A stretch of 64,000 nt of DNA from Chaenocephalus aceratus (GCA_023974075.1 CM043801.1:27977904-28041903); one strand, 5' to 3'. Shown: positions 36,842 to 47,384, counted from the first letter of the stretch. The notes: generated by a model not told the origin, from the letters alone. Made by a program: numbers and translations.

Positions 36842-38403
36842 GTGGCTCGACTCTGCGGCTGTGGGTTGAAGATCTCGGGCACAGACACACACCAGGTCTG
36901 TTCGTCCTGCCTCGGGCTGGAACACGCCCGAGGCGCTATCGACAACCCCGGCTCATGCGGACATTGTGTCCGCTTCACCGTTAAGAGCCTCCGCCGACGG
37001 TTAGCAAGACAAGCTAGCCTGTCGGAACAGGACCCCCCCATGTGCATGGACCCGCCGGCCGGCAGTCAAGACACGGGGGCGTTCGCCACAGAGAGTGAAC
37101 CCCTCTCCGTGTCAGTCTGGGGCTCATTATCCGCGATGGCCACAGAACCGGAATCCCGCGCCCTGGCAGGCCGGGACCCGGTGACGACAAGACACGCGGG
37201 AACGGATTCCCGCGCTTTACCAAGCTGGGGCTCCCGGTTAGACCTCACCATGGTCTCACCCGCGGAGGATGTCCTCGAGCTGGACTATGAGGAGGACGAA
37301 GAGGAGGACGCCCTGGCGTTCCTCCTGTCCGAGTCGGATGAACAAGAAGAGGACACCTTCATGTCATCGGCCCAGGCTGCAAAGCCTGGAGCGAGGGCTG
37401 CTCTCCCGGGCGATAGCACACCAGCATCGCCCGGTCTGAGCATGGACCTGCAGGCCGTGTACAAACGCGCTGCGGTCAGACTCAACGTCCCGTGGCCTGA
37501 AATGGCCAAGGAGACCTCCAGGTCCCGCTACGAGGGGAAACATCTTCCCGCAGCGGGCAAAGAGAGGCAACTCCTTCCGGTCTTCACGGAAATGTTGGAT
37601 GAAGTGTCGGTCTCGTGGAGAGACCGACCCTTCAGCATCAAGATCCCAATCCAGGGTGCCCCCTCCCTAGACTGCGACGGAATGGAGAGGCTCTGCCTGC
37701 TCCGCATACCGCCCATGGAACCGCTGGTAGCCCATCACCGAGCAGGAACCCCACGCTGCCAGCAAAGTCGGACCGCTTTCAGTCTACAATGACTGAAAAG
37801 TCCTACAAAGCGGCAGCGCTGTCCGCCAGGGCCCTGAACGTGTCCTCGCTGCTAACCGCCTACCAAGCGGAGCTCTGCGAGGACCTGTCGGGTAACCCGG
37901 GAGCAGCCACTCTGGACGAGATGGCAGCGGTCACGGACATTTGCCTACGTGTCCAGCGCTGCGCCGTCCAGGCCACGGGCAAGGTAATGGGGATCATGGT
38001 GGTGCAGGAAAGAGCGAGATGGCTAAACCTCACCAACCTCCCTGACAGAGAAAAGGAAGATGTGCTGGATATGCCCATCGTTCCCGAGGGAATTTTCGGC
38101 TCCGCTCTTGCCTCCATGCAAAGGAGGTGTGAGATGAAGTAGAAGGAGGACGAGGTACACCTCTGCCTCCCTCGAAGGGTCCAGCCGCTGCCTTCGCAGC
38201 AGCAGTCCTTCACCCAAGCTGTCTCGAACTCTGCTTGGTTTAAAGCACCGGACAAGCAGAGGTCGCAGCCCACCCCGAGTCCCCAGCCCAGGCTGGAGAC
38301 AAGGGCAAGTTGGCCGAGAAAATCTCCGGTTCCAGCTGCAGCTCAGGCTCAGCCAATCCAGAATTTCGGCCAGCAGTCGAGGAAGAAGAAGCGAGCGGCG
38401 TGA
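36842..38403 (+). pseudogene. DIRS gag-like ORF1, frameshifted and with a stop
   Basis: The N-terminal part has a Cys/His-rich region (HQVCSSCLGLEHARGA, then CGHC), the zinc-finger-like start typical of vertebrate DIRS ORF1. An acidic stretch (ELDYEEDEEEDALAFLLSES) follows. The frame shifts near 37740. The second frame reads KSYKAAALSARALNVSSLLT and ERARWLNLTNLPDREKEDVL, the conserved C-terminal block of DIRS gag. A TAG at 38140-38142 interrupts; the same frame then runs to FGQQSRKKKRAA and a TGA at 38401-38403, the usual basic end. So one frameshift and one nonsense change. Confidence 0.8.
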
Positions 38404-38663
38404 CAGCCCCTCCTTCTCCCCTCCGTGAATGTTTTCCCGCCGCCTCGAGAGATGCCTGAACACCATCCGCACAAACACATGTCACACGTTGATTGATTAT
38501 TTTGTTATAAAACATTTGCCGCTGACGCATCCAGGCTTCAGGCCAAAGGCGCAGCTCAAAAAAATGAAAAGAAAATCAATAAAACCAATAAACAGCCCAT
38601 CAATTGTTCCCCTTCTGAGAGCAGCTACGGCATCTCTCAAAAGGCGGATTACTGACGGGTCTG

Positions 38664-38932
38664 TGAAGGCACCACCGCCACGCGCATGCGCCGGCTGGGG
38701 CTTTAAGGGCACCACCGTCACGCCCATTCGTAGTGCCGGCTGGGGTCGTGAAGGCACCACCGTCACGCGCATGCGCTGTGCCGGCTGGAGCTGTAAAGGC
38801 ACCACCGTCACGCGCATGCGCAGTGCCGGCTGGGGCTGTGAAGGCACCACCGTCACACGCATGCGCAGAGCCGGCTGGAGCTGTAAAGGCACCACCGTCA
38901 CGCGCATGCGCAGTGCCGGCTGGAGCCGTAAG
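38664..38932 (+). repeat. 45-bp tandem repeat array, about six units
   Basis: Units starting 'ggcaccaccg' lie at 38668, 38708, 38753, 38798, 38843 and 38888, i.e. spacing 40, 45, 45, 45, 45. Each contains 'cacgcgcatgcgc' (an imperfect palindrome) and 'gccggctgg'. Because 45 is a multiple of three, every frame stays open as a 15-residue repeat (for example GTTVTRMRSAGW). It lies inside the DIRS fragment between gag and the recombinase piece. The units are adjacent with no unique spacers, so it is not a CRISPR. Confidence 0.93.
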
Positions 38933-39079
38933 CGTGAAATCTCAGCTGGCTCTAAAGAGCATACAGCAGGAGATACTCACGACATCTGCCTGGGCTTGTT
39001 TTCACAAGCCCATAGAGAGTCAACCCATATTTTGGAGAGAGAGGCCCTCTCTCAACATCCCAACATCCTTTGGTTTGCC

Positions 39080-39217
39080 GTTTTATGAAGGGAGCTCGCA
39101 GGCTCCTCCCTGTCTCCAGGTCGCTGGTGCCCTTATGGGACCTGGCAGTGGTTTTAAATGGGCTCAGAATGACCCCATTTGAACCCCTGGAAGGAGCTGA
39201 TATGAAACATCTGTCAC
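39080..39217 (+). pseudogene. DIRS tyrosine recombinase fragment
   Basis: The frame reads SLVPLWDLAVVLNGLRMTPF then EPLEGADMKHLS, corresponding to the segment that leads into the tyrosine recombinase domain of vertebrate DIRS elements (PxWDL..VL..L...PFEPL). It is cut at about 39217 by the next element; none of the catalytic RHRY residues is present. Confidence 0.65.
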
Positions 39218-39912
39218 CAGGCCCGGACTGGCCATCGGGAGGACCGGGAGGTTTCCCGATGGCCTGGCCTGCTAAGTGGCCTGCAGGCCTGAGGAATTCT
39301 TTTTTTTATGTATGTATTGTGAACGCAACGCTGCGCAAATGTGGGTCTGACTCTGGCTCACAGAGGGTGACTGGCTGTCTACATGATGTGGCCTGCCGAC
39401 ATGGCCACTTGCATACAGAGATCATACACTAATGCCCTCGATTGGTCTCTGTGTGTCATTCAAGCTCGGGAGGGTGTGTTATGTGTGGCACGAGCGAGTG
39501 AGAGAGAGAGCGCGTGCACCGGTTACGTGTATCGTTGTTGTTAGCATCTGGTGCTAGCTAGCTGCGCAAACGGATATAATGAGCTGTCAACAAGGTGGAG
39601 GAAAGTCCTCTCCTGTCAGACTGAGAGACTGATAACTACAGCTCAGGTGAGGTAAAGGACTCTGAGTGTTTAGATAGTTTAACTTAGACTAAGTTCTCTG
39701 TGGGTCTCAAACGGTTTGGTCACCATTTATGTAAACACATATTTCCATTTGAGGGGTGAGTGATTAGTAAAATATGGATGAATAATTATTTTCACTAGGT
39801 GAAAAAAGGTAAGATAACTTTAAAAACTTGTTGAGAACTAAAACTAGTCGTTGCTGCTGCCTCAAAGAGGAGCAGGGGGAGAGGGTGAGGCTGGTTCAGG
39901 AGCCCAGACACA
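39218..39912. mobile_element. hAT-like element, left part
   Basis: Starts CAGGCCCGGACTGGCCATC, a terminal sequence of a widespread fish hAT-type repeat. No matching right end is found nearby. It may continue after the nested element, up to about 41455, where 'ggggagcatgcccccggacc' occurs (also seen at 48740-48765). Interior is non-coding. Confidence 0.5.
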
Positions 39913-39920
39913 CTCACAAC

Positions 39921-41197
39921 CAGTAGCGTAGGCAGAAATGTACTTTAGGGTGGACCTGTAAAAAATAGGGTGGGCCAGATTTTTCTTCTGCGCATCAGAA
40001 GCTAACAACAATCCCCGCCGGTACCGGTGGCAGATTACTTTTAGAATACTTTCTTTTTCCATAACAGATGGGTATGTTTTGGTGAACAGCAGACACGTAT
40101 TTTACCGTTTTAATGGCTTATCAAAAACTCAAACACAACATCTTGGTGTCATTCTGGACAGCTCTCATCTGCACCACACGTAAAAAACATCACCCGGACT
40201 GCATTCTTTGTACTGTCTTAAAACCTTTCCTTAGAATATGTTATGAATTGTAAGGTGTCCTTGGTGCTTTGAAAGGCGCCCCTAAATAGAATGAATTATC
40301 ATTATTATTTATTATTATTATCTGAAACGATGTAATAACTTTTCAAACTGTTTCCAGTCACTTGCCCCATGCATTCAGCAGCAACAGGCCATTCACTTTG
40401 ATTTTATCCCGTTATAAATGTCATCATTTTCGACAATAAAGAAATGCTACATAAACGTTATCTTGCACATTTTATCTAACCATCTCCGTTTCTAACTTTC
40501 AATATATTTTAAAAGAGATCTCTCTCTCTCATCTGCGTGCGGGGGTGGGGCCTCACAGACACGCTGCATCTCTCTCTCTCTCCCTCACAGACATGCTGCA
40601 GCGCTGTGCAGTGTGCACACAGTTCTGCCGGTAATGAATATTACATTTTGTGAGGAAACTTTTCCACCCGTAATTCCAATAAGTATTCCAAAATGTATTC
40701 ACTTCAGGTTTACGAAAGTAACTGTAATCAAATTACTCGTTTTTCAAATGTAACAGCAGCTGAATACACTTGATTTTTGTATTCTGATTACGTAACGCCG
40801 TTACATGTATTCCGTTACAACCTACAGTCTATGGTTACAACCCAACCCTGTGTATATCTCTCCGGACTGTCCACCAGAAGATGAAAAACACCCACCTCTC
40901 CCCCTCTTCCAAGCGACGAGGGAACCGTGCGGCAGAGTTTCCGTTAACATTTTTTTTCTTCTGACAGCCAGCAGCAGGAGTAGAGAGGTGGGGAGAGGGA
41001 GACGTGGGGAGAGGGAGGCGGGGCTATTTTATCGTATCAGAAAATGATCGTATAGATCGCTGCTAGATGAGGGCGGTGGGGGCTCTTCTTGGAGTCTGGC
41101 TTTTAAAAAAAATGACACCAAAGCTTTCTCAGGGTGGGCCAATGAGTAAACTAAGTGGGCCTGGGCCCACCCTGGCCCTATGGTGGCTACGCCACTG
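39921..41197. mobile_element. hAT-family non-autonomous element, 8-bp target duplication
   Basis: The left end CAGTAGCGTAGGCAG pairs with the right end GGCTACGCCACTG (inverted). The flanking octamer CTCACAAC is duplicated exactly at 39913-39920 and 41198-41205, which is diagnostic of hAT transposition. Inside are a retroposon tail scrap (about 40200-40320, 'gctttgaaaggcgcc') and part of another repeat near 40740-40815 ('taacgccgttac'). No transposase. Confidence 0.9.
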
Positions 41198-41444
41198 CTC
41201 ACAACTATAAATGAACCAAAAACAAATAAATAAACAAGTTCAAATGTTTTTCATATTGGATATGGTATGTTATTGGTTATGGCCATGTTCTTATGGTTTT
41301 ATGATTATTTAAATGTATACAGTTATGTTTCATATGGGTGTAGTCTCTTTATTTCCCCCTCAAAGTGCACCAGATTGATGCATTTAAGTCCAACATTTAA
41401 CAAAAAAATCTTACCTGGGGAGCATGCCCCCGGACCCCAGAGCC

Positions 41445-41840
41445 TTTGCTACAAGAGGCCTCAACAGGGGAACAAAATGAAGTCCAAGTCTCTTGGCTAA
41501 TCTCCAATCAATGAAACTCTCATGTGCTCCGGAGTCAATTTGAGCAGCATGAGACAGTCTGAGTAGGTGTAATTAGCTGAGCAGAGGTGAGAGTACGAGA
41601 GGGACAAAAAGAAACAGTTCGGCTCACCAGGACCCTCCTACTTACTGATGAGCCTGGTCTTTTACTGGGCATCTGGCTACAAAGTGACCCATCTGTGAGC
41701 AGTAAATGCACCTCCCCTCCCGTAGGCGGCGCTGGCGCTCCTCAGGAGTCAGCCTTGCTCTTCCCAACTGCATGGGTTCCTCCTGGGCAGTAGGCGGCGC
41801 TGGAGAGTCTGTCGTCTGGAAACGCTGCTTGGGGGGAGAA
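41445..41840 (-). pseudogene. Gypsy gag zinc knuckle and protease, remnant
   Basis: Read on the minus strand from 41770 downward: [20 protein letters not shown] followed by [10 protein letters not shown], a CX2CX4HX4C zinc knuckle of the nucleocapsid. Further down, IDSGAHESFIDWRLAKRLGL has the D-S-G-A active-site motif of a retroviral-type aspartic protease. It continues the gag remnant at 43779-44035 once the intervening hAT is ignored, and ends about 41450 at another repeat. Stops and shifts are present, so it is inactive. Confidence 0.75.
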
Positions 41841-43778
41841 TAGGGGTGGGCGATACTACAAAATCTGGATTCGATCCGATACCAAGTATTTCAGGGCCAG
41901 TATCGCCGATACCGATACTCAGGGCCGCCTTAATGCACGGGCTGACCTGGGCTGAAGCCCAGGGGCCTACGGAGATCAGGGGCCTATCATGAGCCAATAA
42001 AAAATCTTTAAAAAAAATTTTTTAATTACATTTCTTTTTTTTTTATAAAAACATTTAAATAAACAAAGTCTTGGCTTTCAGAATATGAAACTTTCATTTC
42101 CAAAATCACACGATAAATACATTTTGAAGCTTGTAAAGGGAAGATGACAGCTCTCACTCGCCACTCACTCCCCTCCCTCCGGCTGACATTATGAATGTAA
42201 GGCGTTTAGTAATCATAGATAACACGGCAGGGTCCGTTACAGTTTGTTTTCATCTGTTTTGAAATAAACAAAGTCTTGGCTTTCAGAATATTAAACTTGT
42301 TTCGGCAAATTCAGATGATAAATACAACTTTGAAGCTTCGGCATAATTACAAGCGGAGAACGGAGTAACTTGACGTCACAGCAGGCACAACAACAGCCGG
42401 TGTTTCTCGAGAGTGTTTTCCCCGGGAAACAAACACAATACACACAAATGCAAAAATACACAAACACACACACGTATACACACACACTCGCAAGCTTCCC
42501 CCAGACCAGTAAACCAAACGAAAATATCTTCCCTCCGTAGTATTTTGATCATTTGCTCTGCTAATCAATCAGATTGATGGATTCCAGAGATTTTTCTCAA
42601 AAATGATGACTTCGAAACAGTCAGTGGGCACCACTTAACAGCCAATCAGAATGAGAATATGTTTCACATGTGACGTATTCAAATTGCGAGTGATTGAGTG
42701 ACAGATGAAGGTTGTTTAGGAGAAAAAGTTTGAGAAGAAAAAGTTTGAGAGTGGCGCTCGGGAAAGGAAATTGTTGAGGGAAAAGGAGTTTCGAGACAAG
42801 CAGCTATTACAAAACATGACGAAGCCTACAGGTTATTTTAAACCTGTAGGCCAGGATGAGGAGGAAGGACAGATGAGTTCTGTACCGAGCGGCAGCGGTG
42901 CCGGTCTCGGAGCCAAGTAGGTCGTCTGGTTCTGATAGCGATGGAGTAGCAGGAGAGGAAAATCAGACAGGAGGGACATTATCCGTTGGAGGAGATGGAG
43001 AGGACGACGAGGACTTGCTACGTGGAGGGGAGCCAACGGCAACCGGACAAATACATGAGGGAGGCCCGATACGTCACTCATCTGGAGGAGAGGACCAGGC
43101 GCGCGTAGAGCAGAGTGGAGAAGTGCGATCACAGAGCCTGCTGAGGCTATACATGACTTTGATTTGTTGTTTAAATAGGGGGCCTACAAAAACTATCAGC
43201 CCCAGGGCCTGATGGCAGGTTAAGGCGGGCCTGCCGATACTTATACTTTTTAAAATGAAAAGCGTCTTATGTAGCCTACTTTCACATAGTGGAGAGCTGC
43301 ATGACATGATTTTGAGCTGAAAGCATGATACATAGACTAAATCTGAATTAATTTTCATGATTAAAGACAGGACAGTTTTTATAGACAAATAAACGTTTTA
43401 CTTTTGCAAATTTAAAGTGCAAACATGAAAAATAACAATACAAAGTGGCCACAGTAGCGAACTGCCTTCTTGCACACATCATAGTTCGCTAAGTTTTCAT
43501 TGACAGTTGTGAAATAGCTCCAAACAATGCTCCTCTTTCTCTCAGCCATCATGCGCGTGTGTGTGTCGCGAGACGCTGGCTGGAGTAGCAGTGGAGAAAA
43601 GAGCGCATATACTTGTGTTCGTCTGCACTCGGCACATAGTTTTTGATTAAATTGACGAGTAGAGGAGAGGGGGGGGGAAAGTATAAAAGTATCGATCCTA
43701 TTGGCTCTAGTATCGATATTTTAAACGTAACGTAATATCGGAAGTATCGATTTTTTGTGATCGATCCGCCCACCCCTA
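41841..43778. mobile_element. Outer hAT-like element inserted in Gypsy gag
   Basis: Ends TAGGGGTGGGCGATAC at left and CGCCCACCCCTA at right, inverted. Flanking octamers GGGGAGAA (41833-41840) and GCGGAGAA (43779-43786) differ by one base, consistent with an aged 8-bp hAT target duplication. About 625 bp is its own sequence; the rest is a second element nested in it. Gypsy gag continues on both sides. Confidence 0.85.
41920..43233. mobile_element. Inner hAT element with transposase remnant
   Basis: Left end CAGGGCCGCCTTAA and right end TTAAGGCGGGCCTG are inverted. The octamer CCGATACT is duplicated perfectly at 41912-41919 and 43234-43241, diagnostic of hAT. Near 42720-42855 the plus strand encodes KKFESGARERKLLREKEFRD and a TGYFKP motif, resembling the N-terminal region of ZMYM/DUF4371-type hAT transposases. 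The remainder of the transposase is deleted. Confidence 0.9.
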
Positions 43779-44035
43779 GCGGAGAAAGCACAGCTCTCGA
43801 CTTCTCCCTTTCTCTCTCTACGAGGCGAGTGTCAATTCTTATTGCCATTGCAATTAAACTATCCAGGTCAGAGGGAAGCTCTAGAGGAGCCAACTGGTCC
43901 TTGATGGGACCAGACAGCCCATGGCGAAAAGCATCGAAGAGGGAAGAAACATTCCAGCCGCTGTCTGCAGCCAAAGTGCGGAACTCCACAGCGTAGTCAG
44001 AGACACGCCTCCCTCTCAAGCAAAACGCATCATAG
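43779..44035 (-). pseudogene. Gypsy gag capsid remnant
   Basis: Minus-strand frame with RRVSDYAVEFRTLAADSGWN and LFDAFRHGLSGPIKDQLAPL, then LDSLIAMAIRIDTRLVERER, the capsid C-terminal region of a fish chromodomain Gypsy gag. The element is truncated upstream at about 44035, so its 5' LTR and gag start are missing. Confidence 0.85.
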
Positions 44036-44084
44036 ACATGTTTTTTAATATATTTGTATATATCTGAGACCCATAATATATGCC

Positions 44085-44509
44085 TAAAGATAGCATGATA
44101 GGAGAATTTTAAGTTAGCTAGCCTAGATTTGGGACAGGGTGACAAATGCAAGTTAATTTAGCTTCATTAGCTTTTTAAGTTGGTTCTAAAAATTGTTCTA
44201 AAAATGATGTGTTGTATATTATTTAATCAAACAAGTAAACCAATTCCATTTATTTCCCCCTTTCAATTTCCAATCAAGTTTTGTGATTTGATTATGCATT
44301 GTACTGTAGATAATGTGAAACACTTCTTCACTGCATTTTACTTAATGGTTTCATATGAAATCATCTATCTCAGTTGTTACTGTTACAGTTGTTACATTGT
44401 CACCTTTAGGAGTCTTGCAAACAAAATCATTTATTTTCAAAATGTTGTATACATTTGTATTGATCAATTTGGAATTTGGATTTTTTTTGTGTGTTATTTG
44501 CCTGAACAT

Positions 44510-44568
<59 letters not shown>

Positions 44569-44670
44569 TTCCATGCTACAATAAAAAAGATCAAAACATA
44601 TTTCTGGAGTGTTTCCTTCCTTCCTGCTGTTTCTGTGTTCTGTGTTACACGTCACCAGTTTTGGTTAATC
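44085..44670 (+). repeat. Receptor-array flank, copy B (continuation of 3' flank of copy 1)
   Basis: Similar to 46515-46990 ('cctagatttgggacagggtg', 'ttagcttcattagctttt' and onward). The sequence 34840-35035 matches 46345-46510, so the 3' flank of the first receptor copy is split by about 9 kb of nested transposons (about 35040-44080). Confidence 0.75.
44511..44567. repeat. (CAT)n trinucleotide repeat
   Basis: About 19 CAT units. The paralogous position near 46988-46998 has only three, so the run expanded after duplication. Confidence 0.95.
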
Positions 44671-44671
44671 T

Positions 44672-44987
44672 CGGCCCGTCCACACAGCGGCGTGCGTTGA
44701 CGCTTCTCCATTCACTTTGAATGGGGTGACGTCACTTTTAGCCGAAATGCATCGTGGGAAGCGACGTGGAGCGTAGCTGGCGTGTCTCGCAGCAAAAGTT
44801 GAGCAATGTTCAACTTTTGACGCCTCGGCGAGGCGTCAGCCAATCAAATCATATGCCAGTAGAAGCTCTAGCCAATCAAACCGCTGCTTGTGTGTCAGGG
44901 GCGGGAGATTCATGTGATTGGTTGTTGGTCGAGTGTCAGACACGCCCGCCGGCAAGCGTCAACGCACGCCGCTGTGTGGACGGGCCG
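44672..44987. mobile_element. 316-bp MITE upstream of the intact receptor
   Basis: Terminal inverted repeats of at least 30 bp: left CGGCCCGTCCACACAGCGGC, right its inverse ending GTGTGGACGGGCCG. GC-rich, with several CCAAT boxes (AGCCAATC near 44838 and 44870, and GATTGG near 44917). The paralogous flank at 47115-47130 ('gctaatctaaacatattc') lacks it, defining the insertion site. The target duplication is not clear. It lies about 330 bp upstream of the splice acceptor of the intact receptor. Confidence 0.85.
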
Positions 44988-45004
44988 TTAACATAGTCAT
45001 GCCT

Positions 45005-45319
45005 TCACTGGAATGATGATGCAACACCTCTGAATAAATTAAAACCAAAGGCGGAGCTACTGCATGAGTTTTCTCTTGTATTGCTCAACTTCTCCGTCAC
45101 AATCATATTCACCACATGAAGTGACAGTCGTTGTTCAGGGTTCAAGTTGTTTAATATTTACTGTGATTGATTTCCATATTTAAGGGCAATGTTCTTACTA
45201 CATAATTATTTTCTGTCTTGTTATATTTTTCTAGGATTTACTTTTAAAACAACATTTTACTGAAGGTTAAAAAGATCTGCTCAATTAGCCAATTACATTT
45301 TTCTGCTTATGTTTCCCAG
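45005..45319 (+). promoter_or_regulatory. Promoter-proximal region of the intact receptor
   Basis: Shares the 'gatgatgcaacacctctga' and 'aaccaaaggcggagct' blocks with the upstream region of the other copies, and the CACATGAAGTGACAG exon-1 block (45113-45127). The donor seen in copy 1 (GGGTAAGT) reads GGGTTCAAG here, so the ancestral 5' donor has been altered. The CCCAG acceptor (45315-45319) is kept, 13 bp before the ATG. Confidence 0.45.
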
Positions 45320-45332
45320 AAAACAACTTACA

Positions 45333-46307
45333 ATGGCATTCAACAACTCCACAGTGAACATCGGAGGTGAAAACTACAGCCTTGAAGTCTGTGAGATGGT
45401 GTTTGACTTGACAACTTTTGGAGGCTCCTCATACATTTTGATCTTCATCCTCAGTATCATAGGAAACTGCCTCCTCTTATATGTCCTCTTTCTCTATGAG
45501 AACTTGAAAAATGTCACAAATCTATTCGTCCTGAACCTTGCCTGCTCCGATTTGATGCTCACAGTCACACTTCCATTCTGGGCCGTCCCTCTGCTGCAGG
45601 ACTGGGTCTTTGGTCATGTTGCCTGCACATTTGTGTCAGTTACACAGATTGTTGGTTTGTACAGTAGCGTCATTCTACTGACTGCCATGACTGTGGACCG
45701 TTTCATAACTGTGGTGCTGCACAACATGCCAAGAAACAAAGTAAGGAGGCAGAGGTTTGCAGCATTGAGCTGTGCAGCTGCATGGATCATCAGCATTTCT
45801 GTTTCTATATATTTTGCTACCAAAGTCACGGTGGAAGACTGGGGTGGTCATTCGGAGTGTTCGATTCGGACATCTTATGTGGACTTTGATTTTAAACCTT
45901 TAGTGTCTCTGCTCTTCTTCTTCCTGTTATCCATCATTGTTTTCTGCTATTCTGCCATCCTCAAGAAGGTGTTGCAGGCTTCAAACAGAAGAAAGCACAG
46001 GACGGTAGTGGTGGTGTTATGTATAGTTGCTGCCTTCATCATCTGCTGGGTACCTTACATGATTATTTCTATAATCGTGTCCCTCAATGTACCTGAAAAC
46101 TGTAATGCATTGAAACGTGAGATTGCCTTAAGTATTTGTCAGATACTTGCTTATTTTCACTGCTGTATGAACCCTATTCTGTATATGCTCTCAGAAAAGT
46201 GGCGAAAGCATCTTTTGGATCTTTTTAGCTGCAAGAAAGTCAGGAGGGTGAGAGACGGAAAGAGAACCACTGGCTCTTCTGTTAAGCAGAAAGTAGCTTT
46301 TAATTAA
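45333..46307 (+). CDS. Intact chemokine receptor (XCR1/CCR-like), single coding exon
   Basis: Full 324-codon seven-helix receptor. N-terminal NNST glycosylation site and Cys20; TM1 with IIGNCLLLYVL; TM2 LNLACSDLM; Cys98 at the start of TM3 pairs with the ECL2 Cys (HSECS). DRF at residues 122-124 replaces DRY and VLHNMPRNKVRRQRF is a basic ICL2. TM6 has CWVP, ECL3 a Cys (ENCNALKRE), TM7 FHCCMNPILY, and the tail EKWRKHLLDLFSCKK, a chemokine-receptor pattern. The tail is Ser/Thr/Lys rich. The start at 45333 is preferred over the in-frame ATG at 45309, because that one lies upstream of a splice acceptor at 45319. Whether it is an XCR1 paralogue or a CCR of another type needs a tree. Confidence 0.9.
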   Translation: MAFNNSTVNIGGENYSLEVCEMVFDLTTFGGSSYILIFILSIIGNCLLLYVLFLYENLKNVTNLFVLNLACSDLMLTVTLPFWAVPLLQDWVFGHVACTFVSVTQIVGLYSSVILLTAMTVDRFITVVLHNMPRNKVRRQRFAALSCAAAWIISISVSIYFATKVTVEDWGGHSECSIRTSYVDFDFKPLVSLLFFFLLSIIVFCYSAILKKVLQASNRRKHRTVVVVLCIVAAFIICWVPYMIISIIVSLNVPENCNALKREIALSICQILAYFHCCMNPILYMLSEKWRKHLLDLFSCKKVRRVRDGKRTTGSSVKQKVAFN

Positions 46308-47206
46308 AGCACAAAGCTCTGCTGTTGTGTTGGAACCAACCTGCAGCTAGACAATCAATGCTAAAATGAAAATATCAATTAATACTTGATATGATAATTG
46401 TTTGAACTAGTTTAACCTATGGTGATCAAATGTCCTTAAAGATATTAAGGGGACTACTTTAATGTAAATCTCTATAAATGTAGACCTAACATGTCAGTTT
46501 ACGCTTTCCCAGTATTCCTTTTAAATTTGCCATCCTAGATTTAGGACAGGGTGACACATGCACATTTATTTAGCTTCATTAGCTTTGTAAGATGGTTCTG
46601 AAAATGAGTTGGTTCTAAAAATGATATGTGGTGTACACTATTTATTCAAACATGTAAACCAATTCCATGTATTTACCCTTTTAATTTCCAATCAAGTTTG
46701 GTGCTTGAAAAACAAAAACAAAATCAGCTCTGTATAATTTGGTATATGTTCATGTGATTTCAAATTCATGTTGATACATTGATTATGCATTGCACTGTAG
46801 ATAATATGTGAAACACTTCTTCACTGCATTTCACTTTATGGTTTCATATTAAATCATCTATCTCAGTTGTTACTGTAGTTGTTATATTGTGACCTTTAGG
46901 AGTCTTGCAAACAAAACAGAACATCATTACTTTTCAAAATGTTATATCTTTTCTCAAAAATGTGTGTTTATATTTGCTTGGACATTTCATCATCATCACT
47001 AGTATTTCCATGCTACAATAACATTGATCAAAACATATTTCTGGGGTGTATCCTTCCTTCCTGCTGTTTCGAGATTATGTTCTAAAGCAGAACATCAACA
47101 ATATACACCTCACCAATTTTTGCTAATCTAAACATATTCATGCCTTCTCTGGAATGATGATGCAACACCCCTGATTAATAGGAAACCAAAGGAGGCGCTT
47201 CTTCAT
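46308..47206 (+). repeat. 3' flank of the intact receptor, duplicated unit
   Basis: Parallels the 3' flanks at 34804-35035 plus 44085-44650, and its end (47010-47206) parallels the upstream block at 32505-32665. This is the joint between tandem receptor units; no other gene is seen. Confidence 0.7.
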
Positions 47207-47384
47207 AGAGTAGACATTGTCTCGAATGTGTTGTAATAAACCCATTGACTATGTAAGAAAAGTAATTGTTCAAAGCATTATATGTAATCTACAATATCTA
47301 CCCATACTTTATAATCAAATCCGCTTATTTTATCTTTTAATATCCAATCAAACTGTGCTTTTACAAAAGACAATCAGCTCTATA
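47207..47384 (+). repeat. Receptor-array flank, displaced copy
   Basis: Matches 32044-32215 closely ('ttgtctcga', 'taatatccaatcaaactgtg'). In this copy it follows directly the promoter block that lies 450-600 bp further downstream in copy A, so the order is rearranged. Confidence 0.75.

Larger units (their letters stand above)
36560..39217 (+). mobile_element. DIRS-type retrotransposon fragment
   Basis: A plus-strand fragment with a 5' leader (36560-36841), a gag-like ORF, a 45-bp tandem array and a short piece of tyrosine recombinase. It lies between the two parts of a minus-strand Gypsy element. DIRS elements integrate with a tyrosine recombinase and leave no target duplication, so no boundary signature is expected. 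The reverse transcriptase/RNase H part is missing, so the copy is internally deleted. Confidence 0.78.

Noticed and set aside
38664..38932. CRISPR-like array
   Set aside because: Units are directly adjacent with no unique spacers, and the genome is eukaryotic.
38429..39182. 219- and 149-codon frames with 15-residue repeats as a host repeat protein
   Set aside because: They overlap each other and the 45-bp array inside a DIRS fragment; the repeat period alone keeps the frames open.
45309..45332. Upstream in-frame ATG as the start of the intact receptor
   Set aside because: It lies before the likely splice acceptor at 45319, and the paralogue starts at the position matching 45333.
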